Source: Hymenobacter daecheongensis DSM 21074
GTDB lineage: Bacteria > Bacteroidota > Bacteroidia > Cytophagales > Hymenobacteraceae
DNA length: 64,000 nucleotides
Assembly: GCF_900141805.1 (NCBI RefSeq)
Contig: NZ_FQYN01000010.1
Location: 102,222 to 166,221 of the forward strand
Reading direction: 5' to 3'
Position 1 is the first letter of the stretch. The number at the start of each line of letters is the position of its first letter. Shown here piece by piece: positions 7,687 through 16,212 of this stretch. The notes under the pieces are model-generated. The model saw only the letters and a list, made by a program, of their open reading frames with translations. It did not search any database and was not told the origin of the DNA. Position numbers and translations under genes: made by a program.

Positions 7687-8118
7687 ATGCCTAAGCCTAA
7701 AATCATCAACCTGTTCGGCACCCTCACGGGCTGGAACAACACCAACGTGAACCTCTTCGGCCGCGACCTGGAAGGCATCGAGGCCTTCAAGTACAGCGAC
7801 AGCACTGAAATCGACGTGGCCTACGGCGCAGGTGGGATGCCCATCGGCAAGACCCGTGGCAACTACAAGGCCGAAGCCTCCATTTCGCTCTACGTCGAGG
7901 AGGTCATCGCCATCCAGAAGCAGCTGCCCAAGGGAATGCGCTTCCAGGACATCCCCGATTTCGACGTGCCGGTGACCTTCGAGCACCAGGGTAGCCTCTA
8001 CACCGACGTGGTGCGCAACTGCTCCTTCAAAGACAACGGCAAGGAGAGCAAAAACGGCGAGGGCAAGATGGTGCGCGAATACACCCTGGTGCCCAGCCAC
8101 ATCGACTACAACGTGTAG
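7687..8118 (+). CDS. Phage tail tube protein
   Basis: This 143-residue beta-rich protein follows the sheath gene and precedes the tail assembly chaperone, the expected position and size of the inner tube subunit (Mu gpM / XkdM type). Supporting segments are an N-terminal strand-loop (IINLFGTLTGWNNTNVNLFG), a central GNYKAEASISLYVEEV, and the C-terminal REYTLVPSHIDYN typical of tube proteins ending in a paired beta hairpin. There are no signal or membrane segments. Identification is by position, length and fold-like pattern. Confidence 0.75.
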   Translation: MPKPKIINLFGTLTGWNNTNVNLFGRDLEGIEAFKYSDSTEIDVAYGAGGMPIGKTRGNYKAEASISLYVEEVIAIQKQLPKGMRFQDIPDFDVPVTFEHQGSLYTDVVRNCSFKDNGKESKNGEGKMVREYTLVPSHIDYNV

Positions 8119-8181
8119 CGCCGGCTGACCCTTCTCTTTCTCAAACCTCCCATTTAATACCGTCTAAACGGCATCTGAACA

Positions 8182-8520
8182 GTGATTAAGACCAACAAAC
8201 CCCAGGAGTACACCCCCGAGCAGATCGAGGCCTTCGAGGCCCGGAGCGAAAACAAGAGCCGGGGTAAGGTGAGCTTGTTCCGCTTTCCTTCCGACGACAA
8301 CCCCGATAAGCCTGCTCAATTCTGGTGCGCCAAGCCGAACCGCCAGCAAATCGCGGCCATCGCCGAAACCAGCGAAACGGACAGCGCGAAGGGCAACGAC
8401 CTGTTCATCAACACCTGCGTGCTGGCCGGCGACCTCGACCAGCTGGAGCACGATGACGCGCTGTACTTCGGGCTGCTGAAGGAGATTTCGGGCCTGATCG
8501 AGAATAAAAAAAAGCTCTAA
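8182..8520 (+). CDS. Tail assembly chaperone, short form (G-like)
   Basis: This 112-residue protein begins with GTG and lies between tube and tape-measure genes, the place of the lambda G / XkdN-like chaperone. It has a lipophilic helical C-terminal half (DLFINTCVLAGDLDQLEHDD, then YFGLLKEISGLIENKKKL). Its last codons are AAT AAA AAA AAG CTC TAA, which contain a slippery run just before the stop. Such proteins bind the tape measure during tail assembly and are not part of the finished virion. See the longer frameshift product. Confidence 0.8.
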   Translation: MIKTNKPQEYTPEQIEAFEARSENKSRGKVSLFRFPSDDNPDKPAQFWCAKPNRQQIAAIAETSETDSAKGNDLFINTCVLAGDLDQLEHDDALYFGLLKEISGLIENKKKL

Positions 8521-8747
8521 ACAAGCTTCAGCAGGCGCTACGAATTGATGAAAGCGAAGGGGCGCAGGAGGACCGCAAGGTGGCCGCGCTGCTTCGCTTT
8601 CATTATAAGGTAGATCCTGATACGCTCAGCGACCGGGCCTATTATACGCTCTGGCACGACTACCTGTACGTGCGCAGCCAGGAGCGGGCACTGTTGCTGG
8701 GCGTGATGCGCCAGGTCATCAGTGAAGCTTTTCCCCCATCCTCTTAA
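8182..8747 (+). CDS. Tail assembly chaperone, long form by -1 frameshift (GT-like)
   Basis: If the ribosome slips back one base on the eight-A run at 8506-8513, translation continues from 8511 in the -1 frame for 78 further codons to TAA at 8745-8747, giving about 188 residues. The extension (KALNKLQQALRIDESEGAQ, then HYKVDPDTLSDRAYYTLW) is a good-looking helical domain that has no start codon context of its own, and it ends 9 bp before the tape-measure ATG. The same G/GT layout exists in lambda and most long-tailed phages. The frame, coordinates and slippery site are seen directly; use of the shift is inferred. Confidence 0.75.
8506..8514 (+). promoter_or_regulatory. Slippery site for -1 ribosomal frameshift
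   Basis: The sequence AAAAAAAAG contains A AAA AAG, the heptamer used in E. coli dnaX, in the correct phase to shift from the short chaperone frame into the downstream open frame. Four bases later comes the zero-frame stop TAA. A small hairpin can form between AAGCT (8512-8516) and AGCTT (8524-8528). A second, more distant arm pair AGCGAAG/CTTCGCT lies downstream. No strong stimulatory structure is obvious. Confidence 0.75.
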
Positions 8748-8756
8748 CTCTAGCCA

Positions 8757-10757
8757 ATGTCAGCTGATAAGGAAGCCAGCTTCGTGATGCGCCTGGTCGA
8801 TATGGTGACCGGGCCGACTAAGGGCATCATCGCCTCGACCACCGCCGCCACTACCAAGCTGAAGGAGATGGCCGGCACCTCGAATGGCATCGGCGGCAAG
8901 CTGGGAGGCATCTTCACTGGGCTGAAAGACAAGGCCAGCAAGTTCAAGAACGAGATTCGGAACGTGACCGACGAGGTGCCCGGCCTGTCTCGTGCCATCG
9001 AGCTGGTGACGAATCCTTACGTGGCCATTGCTGCGGCTGTCGTGGCCGTGGGGGTGGCGCTGGGTGCGGCCACGATGAAGGCGATGGACTTCGAGAAAGG
9101 CATGGCGCAAGTGAACACCACCGCGCAACTCTCCGACCGCGACGTGGGCGTGCTCACGGGGAAGCTGCTGGATATGGGCGCGAATTCGACTGTGGCCCTC
9201 GATCAAATTCCCGGCGCTTTCAACTCTGTTATCTCGGCCGTTGGTGATACCGACAAGGCGCTGGCTATTTTCCAGCCCTCCCTACGAGCTGCACAAGCCG
9301 GCTTCACCGACATCAAAACCGTGACGGAGGCCGCCACCAACGTGCTGGGGGCGGTGAAGAACTCGACCCCCACCGAAGCCTTCGACGTGATGTTTGCCAC
9401 CATGCGGCTGGGCAAGGCGGAGTTCAAGGACATTGCCAGCTACTTGCCCCGCATTATTCCGCTGGCCAACAACGTCGGTATCAGCTTCCAGGAAATTTCG
9501 GCGGCCTTCGCCCTGATGACCACCAAGGGCCAGAGCGCGGAGCAGACGACCATGCTGCTGCAAAACGCCATGACGGCGCTGAGCAAGTCGGAAGTGATAT
9601 ACGGCACCAAGTCGCAGGCCGGCTTCATCCGGTCGGGCGTGGCCATCTTCGACCACGCGGGCAAAATGCGCAAGCTCACCGACATCGTGGACGACCTGGC
9701 CAAGCGCACGGCGGGCATGAACGATAAGCAGAAGCAAGCCTTCCTGAACGGGCTGGGGCTCGATGCGCAGGCATCGGCTTCGTTTTCGGTGCTGGCGCAG
9801 AACGCCGGCAAGCTGAAGGAGTTCGTAGGGGGCGTGACCAACAGCCAGGGCGAAATGAACAAGGCGTACAACCGCTCGATGAATTCATCGGACCGGCTCG
9901 TGATGCTCCAGAACAAGTTCAAGAAGGTCATGATTGAAATCGGCTATAAGCTGCTACCCGCAGTGAACTGGGCGATGGAGAAAGTGAACGGCGTGATGGA
10001 GTTTGTCAATAAGAATGCCGGGGCCATTTGGACTACCATCAAACTCATCGGGGCAGCCGTGGCCATCTACTTCCTGCCGGAAATCGTGGCCGTGGGCGCG
10101 GCGCTGACAGTAATCTACGTGGGTTTGCGGCTGCTGAAGGCTGCGGTAGTAGGCATTGCGACGCTTTTTGGGGCCATGTGGCGCAGCATTGGGGCTGACA
10201 TCGACTGGGTATTCCAGAAGCTGGGGGGCGATGGGTCGCTGATGGAAAAGCTGTTTGGGGGCACCAGCGAGATATGGGAAGGCATTAAGACCTTCTTCAG
10301 CAACTTCATGAGCTTCTTCGGGGTGCTACTCGATGTGATGGATGATATGGCAGATGGCAACTTCAAAAAAGCCATGAACCGCTATACCGAGTGGGAAGCC
10401 AAACTGAAAGGCCATAAGCTGGGCGAGGGTGTGCTGGCCCCCGGCCCGGCCTGGGGCGAGATGGGCCTGAATGGGCCTTTCTGGAATCCGAACGCGCCGA
10501 AAGGTGGGGAGGAAGCAGGTAAGACCAAGACCAAAACGCCCTCTGGTGACTTAGCCAAGCAGAATAAGGGCACCGACATCCAAGGCGACAACAGCAAGGC
10601 CCGCATCGTGAATACCCGCATCGATAAGATCGAGGTGATTGTGAAGGTGGCCAACGCGGCGGGCCGGTCGATGCAGGAAATCGGCAATCAGGTGGCTTCC
10701 ATCATCGTCGGGTCGGTGCGCGACTCCGAAATTGTTCTAAGCAACGGCAATGGCTGA
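8757..10757 (+). CDS. Phage tail tape measure protein
   Basis: This is the longest tail gene (666 residues), placed right after the chaperone pair. The N-terminus (MSADKEASFVMRLVDMVTGP) and the segment ATMKAMDFEKGMAQVNTTAQ match the conserved TP901/Mu-type tape-measure core domain. Hydrophobic segments near residues 83-103 and 425-465 would help membrane penetration during DNA ejection, and the C-terminus is polar. Its length sets tail length. The gene overlaps the next by 8 bp. Confidence 0.88.
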   Translation: MSADKEASFVMRLVDMVTGPTKGIIASTTAATTKLKEMAGTSNGIGGKLGGIFTGLKDKASKFKNEIRNVTDEVPGLSRAIELVTNPYVAIAAAVVAVGVALGAATMKAMDFEKGMAQVNTTAQLSDRDVGVLTGKLLDMGANSTVALDQIPGAFNSVISAVGDTDKALAIFQPSLRAAQAGFTDIKTVTEAATNVLGAVKNSTPTEAFDVMFATMRLGKAEFKDIASYLPRIIPLANNVGISFQEISAAFALMTTKGQSAEQTTMLLQNAMTALSKSEVIYGTKSQAGFIRSGVAIFDHAGKMRKLTDIVDDLAKRTAGMNDKQKQAFLNGLGLDAQASASFSVLAQNAGKLKEFVGGVTNSQGEMNKAYNRSMNSSDRLVMLQNKFKKVMIEIGYKLLPAVNWAMEKVNGVMEFVNKNAGAIWTTIKLIGAAVAIYFLPEIVAVGAALTVIYVGLRLLKAAVVGIATLFGAMWRSIGADIDWVFQKLGGDGSLMEKLFGGTSEIWEGIKTFFSNFMSFFGVLLDVMDDMADGNFKKAMNRYTEWEAKLKGHKLGEGVLAPGPAWGEMGLNGPFWNPNAPKGGEEAGKTKTKTPSGDLAKQNKGTDIQGDNSKARIVNTRIDKIEVIVKVANAAGRSMQEIGNQVASIIVGSVRDSEIVLSNGNG

Positions 10758-11463
10758 AATCACCTACCGCATCGATAGCCTCTACCGCACGGCTTTCCCG
10801 GACCTGGCCTCGAAGGCGCTGACCAAGCTCGATGGCGTGCGCGACCTAGCGCTGAGCAAGGCAGAGGCCGCCCTGGGCATGGGCTTCCAGGTGCCCACGG
10901 AGCAGCAACGCACTTCGCCCGCGCTGGACTTCGCCGGCATCGGGAGTGCCGTCATCATCCAGGGCGACGAAACCAGCTACCTGGGTACGCCCATCTTCCA
11001 GCCCATCCGCTTCCTGGCCGGTAATTATCAGCTGCTGGGCACCGGGGCGCGGCAGGGGCAGGTGGTGCTGGCCGACTACGATGAGTGGCGGCTGCCGGCC
11101 ACGGCCACGGCCGAATTCCGTCGGGCGAAGATTCTGACCAAGAGCAGCCCCAACGCGGCCTTCGGCTCTGCCAAGGAGCTATGGGCCTTCGAGGACTGGG
11201 ACATCACCATTCGCGGCATCATCCTGCACGAGAAGCCTAACGTGTTTCCCGCCGGTGAGCTGCGGGAGATGCTGCGCTGGGAACAGCTGGTGGATAGCAT
11301 CGCCGTGGGCGGGCAGATGTTCGAGCTGCTGGGCATCAAGCGCCTGGTAGTGGAAAGCCTGAACATCGGCAAGGTGGCCGGAATGCCCAACGTGGTGCCC
11401 TTTCAAATGCAGTGCTGCTCCGATGAGCCGCTGGAAGTATCCATCCTGACTAATCAATCCTAA
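10750..11463 (+). CDS. Phage tail/baseplate adaptor protein (DUF6046-like)
   Basis: The 237-residue protein follows the tape measure, where Mu has gpN and other myophages have a baseplate adaptor. It has no signal or membrane segment. The C-terminal half, GIILHEKPNVFPAGELREML then VVPFQMQCCSDEPLEVSIL, resembles the Bacteroidota phage family I know as DUF6046, of unassigned function. I infer a role in joining tail tube and baseplate hub. The gene as such is certain; the role is only inferred from order. Confidence 0.65.
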   Translation: MAEITYRIDSLYRTAFPDLASKALTKLDGVRDLALSKAEAALGMGFQVPTEQQRTSPALDFAGIGSAVIIQGDETSYLGTPIFQPIRFLAGNYQLLGTGARQGQVVLADYDEWRLPATATAEFRRAKILTKSSPNAAFGSAKELWAFEDWDITIRGIILHEKPNVFPAGELREMLRWEQLVDSIAVGGQMFELLGIKRLVVESLNIGKVAGMPNVVPFQMQCCSDEPLEVSILTNQS

Positions 11464-11464
11464 C

Positions 11465-11824
11465 GTGCCGACTACAACGGAAGAGGCCATCGACCAGGGC
11501 ATCAGCAAATACATGGTCAAGTATCAGGGACTCATCATTGCTGTGCTGCTCAGCGTCATCGGCTTCTTCCTGGTGCGTGTGCTCAGCACGGTAGAAGGTA
11601 TCGCCGCCGACAATGTGCGCTTCAGCACCTACGTCATCACGAACGACCGCCGCATGAACGGGCTGGAAGAGCGGGTGTCGAAGGTGGAAGATGACCAGGC
11701 CAAAAGTGCCAAGGCCAACACGGAGCTGGAGAAGAAACAGGCCAACGACTGGGCCGAATTCTGGAAGGACTACGGCTTTCTCTTTACGGCCACGGGCCGC
11801 ACCCGCTATGCAAAACCTCATTAA
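11465..11824 (+). CDS. Small membrane protein with coiled coil in baseplate region
   Basis: This 119-residue protein starts with GTG just after the previous stop. One transmembrane helix (about residues 22-42, GLIIAVLLSVIGFFLVRVL) is followed by a predicted coiled coil (RRMNGLEERVSKVEDDQAKS). It does not resemble a virion baseplate protein. Candidates are a second holin, an antiholin, a spanin-like factor or a superinfection-exclusion protein. No family recognised. Its end overlaps the next gene by 17 bp. Confidence 0.6.
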   Translation: MPTTTEEAIDQGISKYMVKYQGLIIAVLLSVIGFFLVRVLSTVEGIAADNVRFSTYVITNDRRMNGLEERVSKVEDDQAKSAKANTELEKKQANDWAEFWKDYGFLFTATGRTRYAKPH

Positions 11825-12863
11825 GCGCTTCCTGCTCATGGTCTTGGTTCTCGTGGCGCATGTTCTGTTTCCGGAAGCTGCCCGCCCCACCGGCAAGCCC
11901 CGGCCGGCCTTCGCCGTGCGCAAGGTGGTATCGGTGAAGGTGGAAGACTCCTGGCGCAACCTGACGGGCACGGCCACGGTGCAACTGCCCGGCCGCTGGC
12001 TGTTCAAGGAGCGCGACCTGGCCATTAAGGAATGGCTGCGGCGCGGCGACCCCATCGAAATCTGGCTGGGCTACAACCGGCAGCTGGAGCGCGAGTTCAC
12101 GGGCTACGTGACGGACGTGAAGCCCGGCATCCCGGTCACCATCAGCTGCGAGGATGAGATGTACCGGCTGAAGCGCCACCCGGTGAAGTTCAGCTCGGGC
12201 GGGGTGCGGCTACCGGCCCTGCTCCGGGCCATCTGCCCGGCCGGCACCCGCATCGACGCTCTGGATACGGACCTGGGGCACTTCAAAGCCAGCAACGTAA
12301 CGGTGGCCAAGGTGCTGGAGAAGCTGAAGGAGCAATACGGCTTCGTGAGCTACTTCCGCGACGGCGTGCTGTATTGCGGCAAAGTGTACCGCCAGGGCAC
12401 GGCTGCCCCGAAAACCAACTTCAGCTTCCAGCGCACGGGCCTCACGGCCGTGCTCGATGACCGGCTGGAGTACCGCACCAACGACGACCTGCATGTAATC
12501 GTGAAGGCCACCAGCCACCAGCTGCACGGCCGCAACCTGGTGGTGAGTGTCGGCGACACCACGGCACTGGATGCGGAAGAGCGCACGCTGAACTATTTCA
12601 ATCTGAAATCGGAAGCCGACCTGCGGGCTACCGCTACCCGCGACGTGCAGAAGTTGAAGGTGGAGGGCTACAAAGGCAGCTTCACCACCTACGGCCTGCC
12701 CTCGGTGCGGCACGGGGAGCTGGTCGCGCTCCGCTCCAATGAATATCCGGAGCGCGACGGCGACTTCTTCATCGACGCTACTTCCAAAACCTTCGAGGCG
12801 GGTGGCTACCGCCAGGAAATCACGCTGGGCTCGGCCTCTACGCTCTATGGACTACAAAGCTGA
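11808..12863 (+). CDS. Baseplate hub protein (Mu gp44-like)
   Basis: The 351-residue product has, from about residue 35, the pattern of Mu gp44/T4 gp27-like hub proteins: VSVKVEDSWRNLTGTATVQL, then DPIEIWLGYNRQLEREFTGY, and later a domain with RLEYRTNDDLHVIVKATSH and YPERDGDFFIDA. It precedes the spike gene with overlapping ends, as usual. The first 33 residues (MQNLIKRFLLMVLVLVAHVL...) are unusual because they look like a signal peptide or membrane anchor. A GTG near 11921 would start directly at the hub domain and may be the true start. Confidence 0.75.
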   Translation: MQNLIKRFLLMVLVLVAHVLFPEAARPTGKPRPAFAVRKVVSVKVEDSWRNLTGTATVQLPGRWLFKERDLAIKEWLRRGDPIEIWLGYNRQLEREFTGYVTDVKPGIPVTISCEDEMYRLKRHPVKFSSGGVRLPALLRAICPAGTRIDALDTDLGHFKASNVTVAKVLEKLKEQYGFVSYFRDGVLYCGKVYRQGTAAPKTNFSFQRTGLTAVLDDRLEYRTNDDLHVIVKATSHQLHGRNLVVSVGDTTALDAEERTLNYFNLKSEADLRATATRDVQKLKVEGYKGSFTTYGLPSVRHGELVALRSNEYPERDGDFFIDATSKTFEAGGYRQEITLGSASTLYGLQS

Positions 12864-13431
12864 AATTCGTGCTGCCCTGCGCGACATGGTGCGCGACATG
12901 CTGACCGACCAATCGGTGCAGGCCACGGTCAAAAGCGTGGACAAGGCGGCGGGCACCCTCGTGGCCACGGGCGTGAAGGAAGGGGTTGACTACTTCGACG
13001 TGCGCCTGACGGCCGTGCTGGCCGATCAGGTCGGGGCCGGTGTTCTGGCCTACCCGGTGGTCGGCAGCCAGGTATCGGTCACCATCCTGGACGGCATCGA
13101 CACGATGGCCTTCGTCAGCCAATACAGCGACATCGAGGAATTTGTGGTGAAGACGGCCGGGGGGGTGACGCTGGCGCTGAAGCAAAACGGCGAGCTGCAC
13201 TTGAACGGCGAACAGTTCGAGGGGCTGGTGAAAGCGCCGGAACTGCAGAAGCAGCTGGAGAAGACCAACGCAGTAGTGGCGGCCATCCAGCGTGTGCTTA
13301 CTGCCAGCCCCGGCTGGATGCCCGTGCAGGTAGATGGCATCGGGTTGAAGGCGGCCATGAACGTCGCGCTGGCCGGCAAGATGGTCGGCACCTTTTCAAA
13401 TCTTCAAAACCCCAACGTGAAGCATGGCTAA
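12847..13431 (+). CDS. Baseplate spike/puncturing protein (Mu gp45-like)
   Basis: This 194-residue protein follows and overlaps the hub. It has an OB-fold-like N-terminal domain (YFDVRLTAVLADQVGAGVLA, then YPVVGSQVSVTILDG) and a beta-helical stretch (VVKTAGGVTLALKQNGELHL). The C-terminal helix region contains ELQKQLEKTNAVVAAIQRVL. That order matches spike proteins of the Mu gp45/P2 gpV class, which form the trimeric membrane-piercing tip. Start at the ATG at 12847 overlaps the hub stop by 17 bp. Confidence 0.75.
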   Translation: MDYKAEIRAALRDMVRDMLTDQSVQATVKSVDKAAGTLVATGVKEGVDYFDVRLTAVLADQVGAGVLAYPVVGSQVSVTILDGIDTMAFVSQYSDIEEFVVKTAGGVTLALKQNGELHLNGEQFEGLVKAPELQKQLEKTNAVVAAIQRVLTASPGWMPVQVDGIGLKAAMNVALAGKMVGTFSNLQNPNVKHG

Positions 13432-13720
13432 GGATATTTTACTCGATGAGGAAGATGACCTGCTCATCGTCAACGGCGACCTGGTTATCGGCGATTCGGA
13501 AGAGCAGGAAGTGGGGCTCATCCTGCGCACCAACCAAGGCGACTGGCGGCAAAGCCCGCTCACGGGGTTCGGCGTAGCCCGCCGCACCCGCACCGAAATC
13601 AGCCGCACGCAGTTCGAGCGCGACCTGAGCACGCAGCTGCTCATGGATGGCTTCGATGACTGCGACGTGACACTGACGGAAGAGGGGCAGCTGTCTATCA
13701 AAGCCAAGCGACATGGATAG
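13424..13720 (+). CDS. Baseplate wedge protein (Mu gp46 / gp25-like)
   Basis: This 98-residue protein begins MAKDILLDEEDDLLIVNGDL and contains LRTNQGDWRQSPLTGFGV. This is the motif of the small gp46/GPW_gp25-type baseplate proteins, which connect the wedge to the sheath-tube. It overlaps the upstream spike gene by 8 bp and the downstream LysM gene by 8 bp. Its size and order (hub, spike, gp46) are as in Mu-like phages. Confidence 0.8.
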   Translation: MAKDILLDEEDDLLIVNGDLVIGDSEEQEVGLILRTNQGDWRQSPLTGFGVARRTRTEISRTQFERDLSTQLLMDGFDDCDVTLTEEGQLSIKAKRHG

Positions 13721-14018
13721 CAGCACGGTAGTAACCGAAGGCCAGACGCTGCTGGACATCGCGCTTCGCGAATACGGCGACGTGGCGGCGGTCTTCCGCC
13801 TGGCGGAAGACAACGGGCTGGCCATCACCGACGCGCTGCAGCCGGGCCAGGTGCTGGGGCTGAGCCTCACGCGCATAGCCCGGCCAGAGCTGGTGCAATA
13901 CTTCGCCCAGCGCCAGCAGATGATCAATACAGGCAGCCTGCCCCCGACCGGCCCTGAGCCCACCACCGGCCTGATTGACCACGACGACAACGACCACGAT
14001 CCAACAGATTTCCACTAA
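13713..14018 (+). CDS. LysM-domain tail protein
   Basis: The 101-residue protein carries one LysM-like domain: TVVTEGQTLLDIALREYGDV then ALQPGQVLGLSL, with the usual helix-pair spacing. The C-terminus is a Pro/Asp/His-rich tail. Phage tail LysM proteins (tail protein X, gp53 type) bind peptidoglycan or stabilise the baseplate. The gene sits within the overlapping chain of baseplate genes, starting inside the gp46-like gene. Confidence 0.75.
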   Translation: MDSSTVVTEGQTLLDIALREYGDVAAVFRLAEDNGLAITDALQPGQVLGLSLTRIARPELVQYFAQRQQMINTGSLPPTGPEPTTGLIDHDDNDHDPTDFH

Positions 14019-15416
14019 ATGGGCATTCTCGCAAACGCGCTTCGGCAGTTTATCACCGACAACATCATTTCTGGCCGCAAGAACACGGCGGCCAACTACC
14101 GCACTGTGTTTGGCAACGCGGCCGATGCCATTGCCATCCTCGAAGGCCGGGCCAGGGGCTCCAAAATCCTGCACGGCTACGGCCCGCCGGACGTGGAAAC
14201 CGGCGAAAACGACGACGCTTACTTCGACCTGGCCAGCAAGACGCTGGAGTTGAAGGTGGACGGCGAGTGGACGCTGATGCTCTCCTTGCTGGGCTCGCAG
14301 GGCAAAAGCGCCTACGAATCGTGGAAGAGCGCCGGCAACACGGGCTCGGAGGCCGACTTCGTGCGCAGCCTGCGGGGCCAGAGCGGCAGCAGCGCCTACG
14401 AGCTGTGGCGGGCGGCCGGTAACCAGGGCAGCGTAGCCGACTACTTGCTCAGTCTGAAGGGCCAGAACGGCACCAGCGCCTACCAGCAGTGGAAGGATGC
14501 CGGCAATGAGGGCTCCACGAAGGATTTTCTGGCCACGATGGAGGGCCAGAATGGCAAGGACGGCAATACGATGCGGTGGGAGTCCTACGTGCCCGAAAAC
14601 GAGCCGGGCCAGGACGGGGATGCCTGGTTCCATACCATCAGCGCCACCAAAATCGCCATCTACCGCTACCGGGCCGGCGAGGAAGTGACTTCGGGGGGCA
14701 TCGTGAGCAATAGCAGCCCCTGGCAGCTGCGCTTCACTTCGCCCGATGCCGGAGTGAGCAGCGGCGGGCCGGTGCCGGCGGCCGGCGTGAGCAGCTTCAA
14801 CAGCCGCTCGGGCGTAGTGCTGCTGGAGGCGGAGGACCTGCTGGCCCATTTAGAGGCGGGGGCCAACGTCACCATCACCAAAAACCTAAGCAGCGGGAAG
14901 CTGACGGTTGCCTGCACGGCTGCTGGTGGCAATGGCGCTGGCACGGGCGATATGACCAAGGCGCAGTACGACCCCAACAACGATGGCAAGTTCGGGGCCG
15001 ATATCATTGCCCAGGATGCTACGCATCGGTTTGTTACCGATAGCCAGATGCAGGGATGGGACACGAAAATAGATGCCGCCGGGCTGGAAGTAGTCCGCAC
15101 CACGCTGGCCAGCAGTACGGAGAAATCCGGCAACTATTCCCTGGGCCTGAGTGATGCGGGCAACGTGGTGCCGGTGAATTCGGCCACGGCCGTGTCGGTG
15201 GTTGTGCCCCTGAATAGCAGCGTGCCCTTCCCCCTGGGCACGCTGATTACGATTCTGCAAACCGGAAACGCCCAGGTAACTATTGCCCCGGCCAATGGCA
15301 CAGTGCTGATCCGGCAGGCGGATAACCAGTACAAAACAGCCAAGAAGTACGCCAGCGTCACCCTGTTTAAGATCGGGATGAATGAGTGGGTATTGAACGG
15401 CTACACCTTCGTGTAA
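14019..15416 (+). CDS. Tail fibre protein with three 28-residue repeats
   Basis: The 465-residue product starts with a small N-terminal domain (MGILANALRQFITDNIISGR). Three tandem 28-residue repeats follow at residues 94-121, 122-149 and 150-177, each with the pattern G.SAY..W..AGN.GS..DFL..L.GQ. A collagen-like short GQNGKDG joint comes next, then a beta-rich C-terminus with Ser/Gly-rich and TGTGDMTKAQYDPNNDGKFG segments. The repeat resembles ones often seen in Bacteroidota phage fibre shafts. It probably contributes to host recognition, and its ATG follows the LysM stop directly. Confidence 0.7.
   Translation: MGILANALRQFITDNIISGRKNTAANYRTVFGNAADAIAILEGRARGSKILHGYGPPDVETGENDDAYFDLASKTLELKVDGEWTLMLSLLGSQGKSAYESWKSAGNTGSEADFVRSLRGQSGSSAYELWRAAGNQGSVADYLLSLKGQNGTSAYQQWKDAGNEGSTKDFLATMEGQNGKDGNTMRWESYVPENEPGQDGDAWFHTISATKIAIYRYRAGEEVTSGGIVSNSSPWQLRFTSPDAGVSSGGPVPAAGVSSFNSRSGVVLLEAEDLLAHLEAGANVTITKNLSSGKLTVACTAAGGNGAGTGDMTKAQYDPNNDGKFGADIIAQDATHRFVTDSQMQGWDTKIDAAGLEVVRTTLASSTEKSGNYSLGLSDAGNVVPVNSATAVSVVVPLNSSVPFPLGTLITILQTGNAQVTIAPANGTVLIRQADNQYKTAKKYASVTLFKIGMNEWVLNGYTFV
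14298..14549 (+). repeat. Three 84-bp coding repeats in the fibre gene
   Basis: Residues 94-177 of the fibre protein consist of three diverged 28-residue units anchored by SAYESW, SAYELW and SAYQQW. The units differ at about half of their positions, so this is an old duplication and not a recent expansion. Confidence 0.75.
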
Positions 15417-15417
15417 G

Positions 15418-16212
15418 ATGGCAGTACATCACCACTATCGGCGCAACCAGGAGGCCCCGCGGGCTACTGCCCCCCAGCCCCTGATCCGCTTCAATCTGGC
15501 CGGGCCGGGCCAGAGCACCATCACCAAAACTGGCCAGGCCGTCACGGGCATGGTTACGGCGCAGGGCCAGAGCTTCCTGGGCGAGTATGACGTAACCACG
15601 GTGCTGGCTCCCGAGTTGGGCAACGTGCCCGTGCTGCGGTGCGGCTACGGGGCTTCGCTCTTCCAGCCCGCTGGCGAGTACCTGCCCGACACGCTCTACG
15701 GGGACCATGCCCGTCACGTGATTTGCTACGCCAAGGTGCCGCTGGGCTTCAACCGGGAAGTGCTGGGCTGGGGTGATACCGGCACGCGCCAGGCATTTGA
15801 TCTGGTATCGCTGCTGGCGGATGCGGCCAGCAGCAACTACGGCATCGGCATTCACCAGATTGCCAATGACGGCATTAAGCCCCAAGTGCCCCCACGGGCC
15901 ACGGAGCGCTACGTCAAATACCATATCAAGTACCTGCCCCAAAGCAGCGGCACCCAGCCCCAGACCGGAATCCTGTCCACGCTCGATGGCCTGAACAGTG
16001 ACAGCATTCCACTCAACCTGACAACTGGTGGTGGCCTAGAAAACCCCAATCGAAAAGGGCTGCGCATTGGCCTGGGTGTCAATACGGGCGGCCTGGGCGG
16101 GGCGGCCCCCATCTACATCGCGCATGTAGAAATCCATGACCGCATCCTGACTGCTGCGGAAGAACTCCTCCACGACAATGAATGGGACCCCGTTTATGGA
16201 TACGCCAACTAA
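15418..16212 (+). CDS. Putative phage adhesin with lectin-like fold
   Basis: This 264-residue protein follows the fibre gene. The sequence is beta-rich with strands such as PLIRFNLAGPGQSTITKTGQ and YVKYHIKYLPQSSGTQPQTG, then GLRIGLGVNTGG and a C-terminal PIYIAHVEIHDRILTAAEEL. The last segment, followed by LLHDNEWDPVYGY, resembles the closing strand and helix of LamG/concanavalin-like domains in phage and secreted proteins ('...ARVYNRALSAAEI...'). There is no signal peptide. Likely a receptor-binding component of the virion; the fold assignment is an inference from the C-terminal pattern. Confidence 0.6.
   Translation: MAVHHHYRRNQEAPRATAPQPLIRFNLAGPGQSTITKTGQAVTGMVTAQGQSFLGEYDVTTVLAPELGNVPVLRCGYGASLFQPAGEYLPDTLYGDHARHVICYAKVPLGFNREVLGWGDTGTRQAFDLVSLLADAASSNYGIGIHQIANDGIKPQVPPRATERYVKYHIKYLPQSSGTQPQTGILSTLDGLNSDSIPLNLTTGGGLENPNRKGLRIGLGVNTGGLGGAAPIYIAHVEIHDRILTAAEELLHDNEWDPVYGYAN

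Noticed and set aside
13698..14849. 383-codon minus-strand frame opposite LysM and fibre genes
   Set aside because: The tightly overlapping baseplate genes on the plus strand explain the region.
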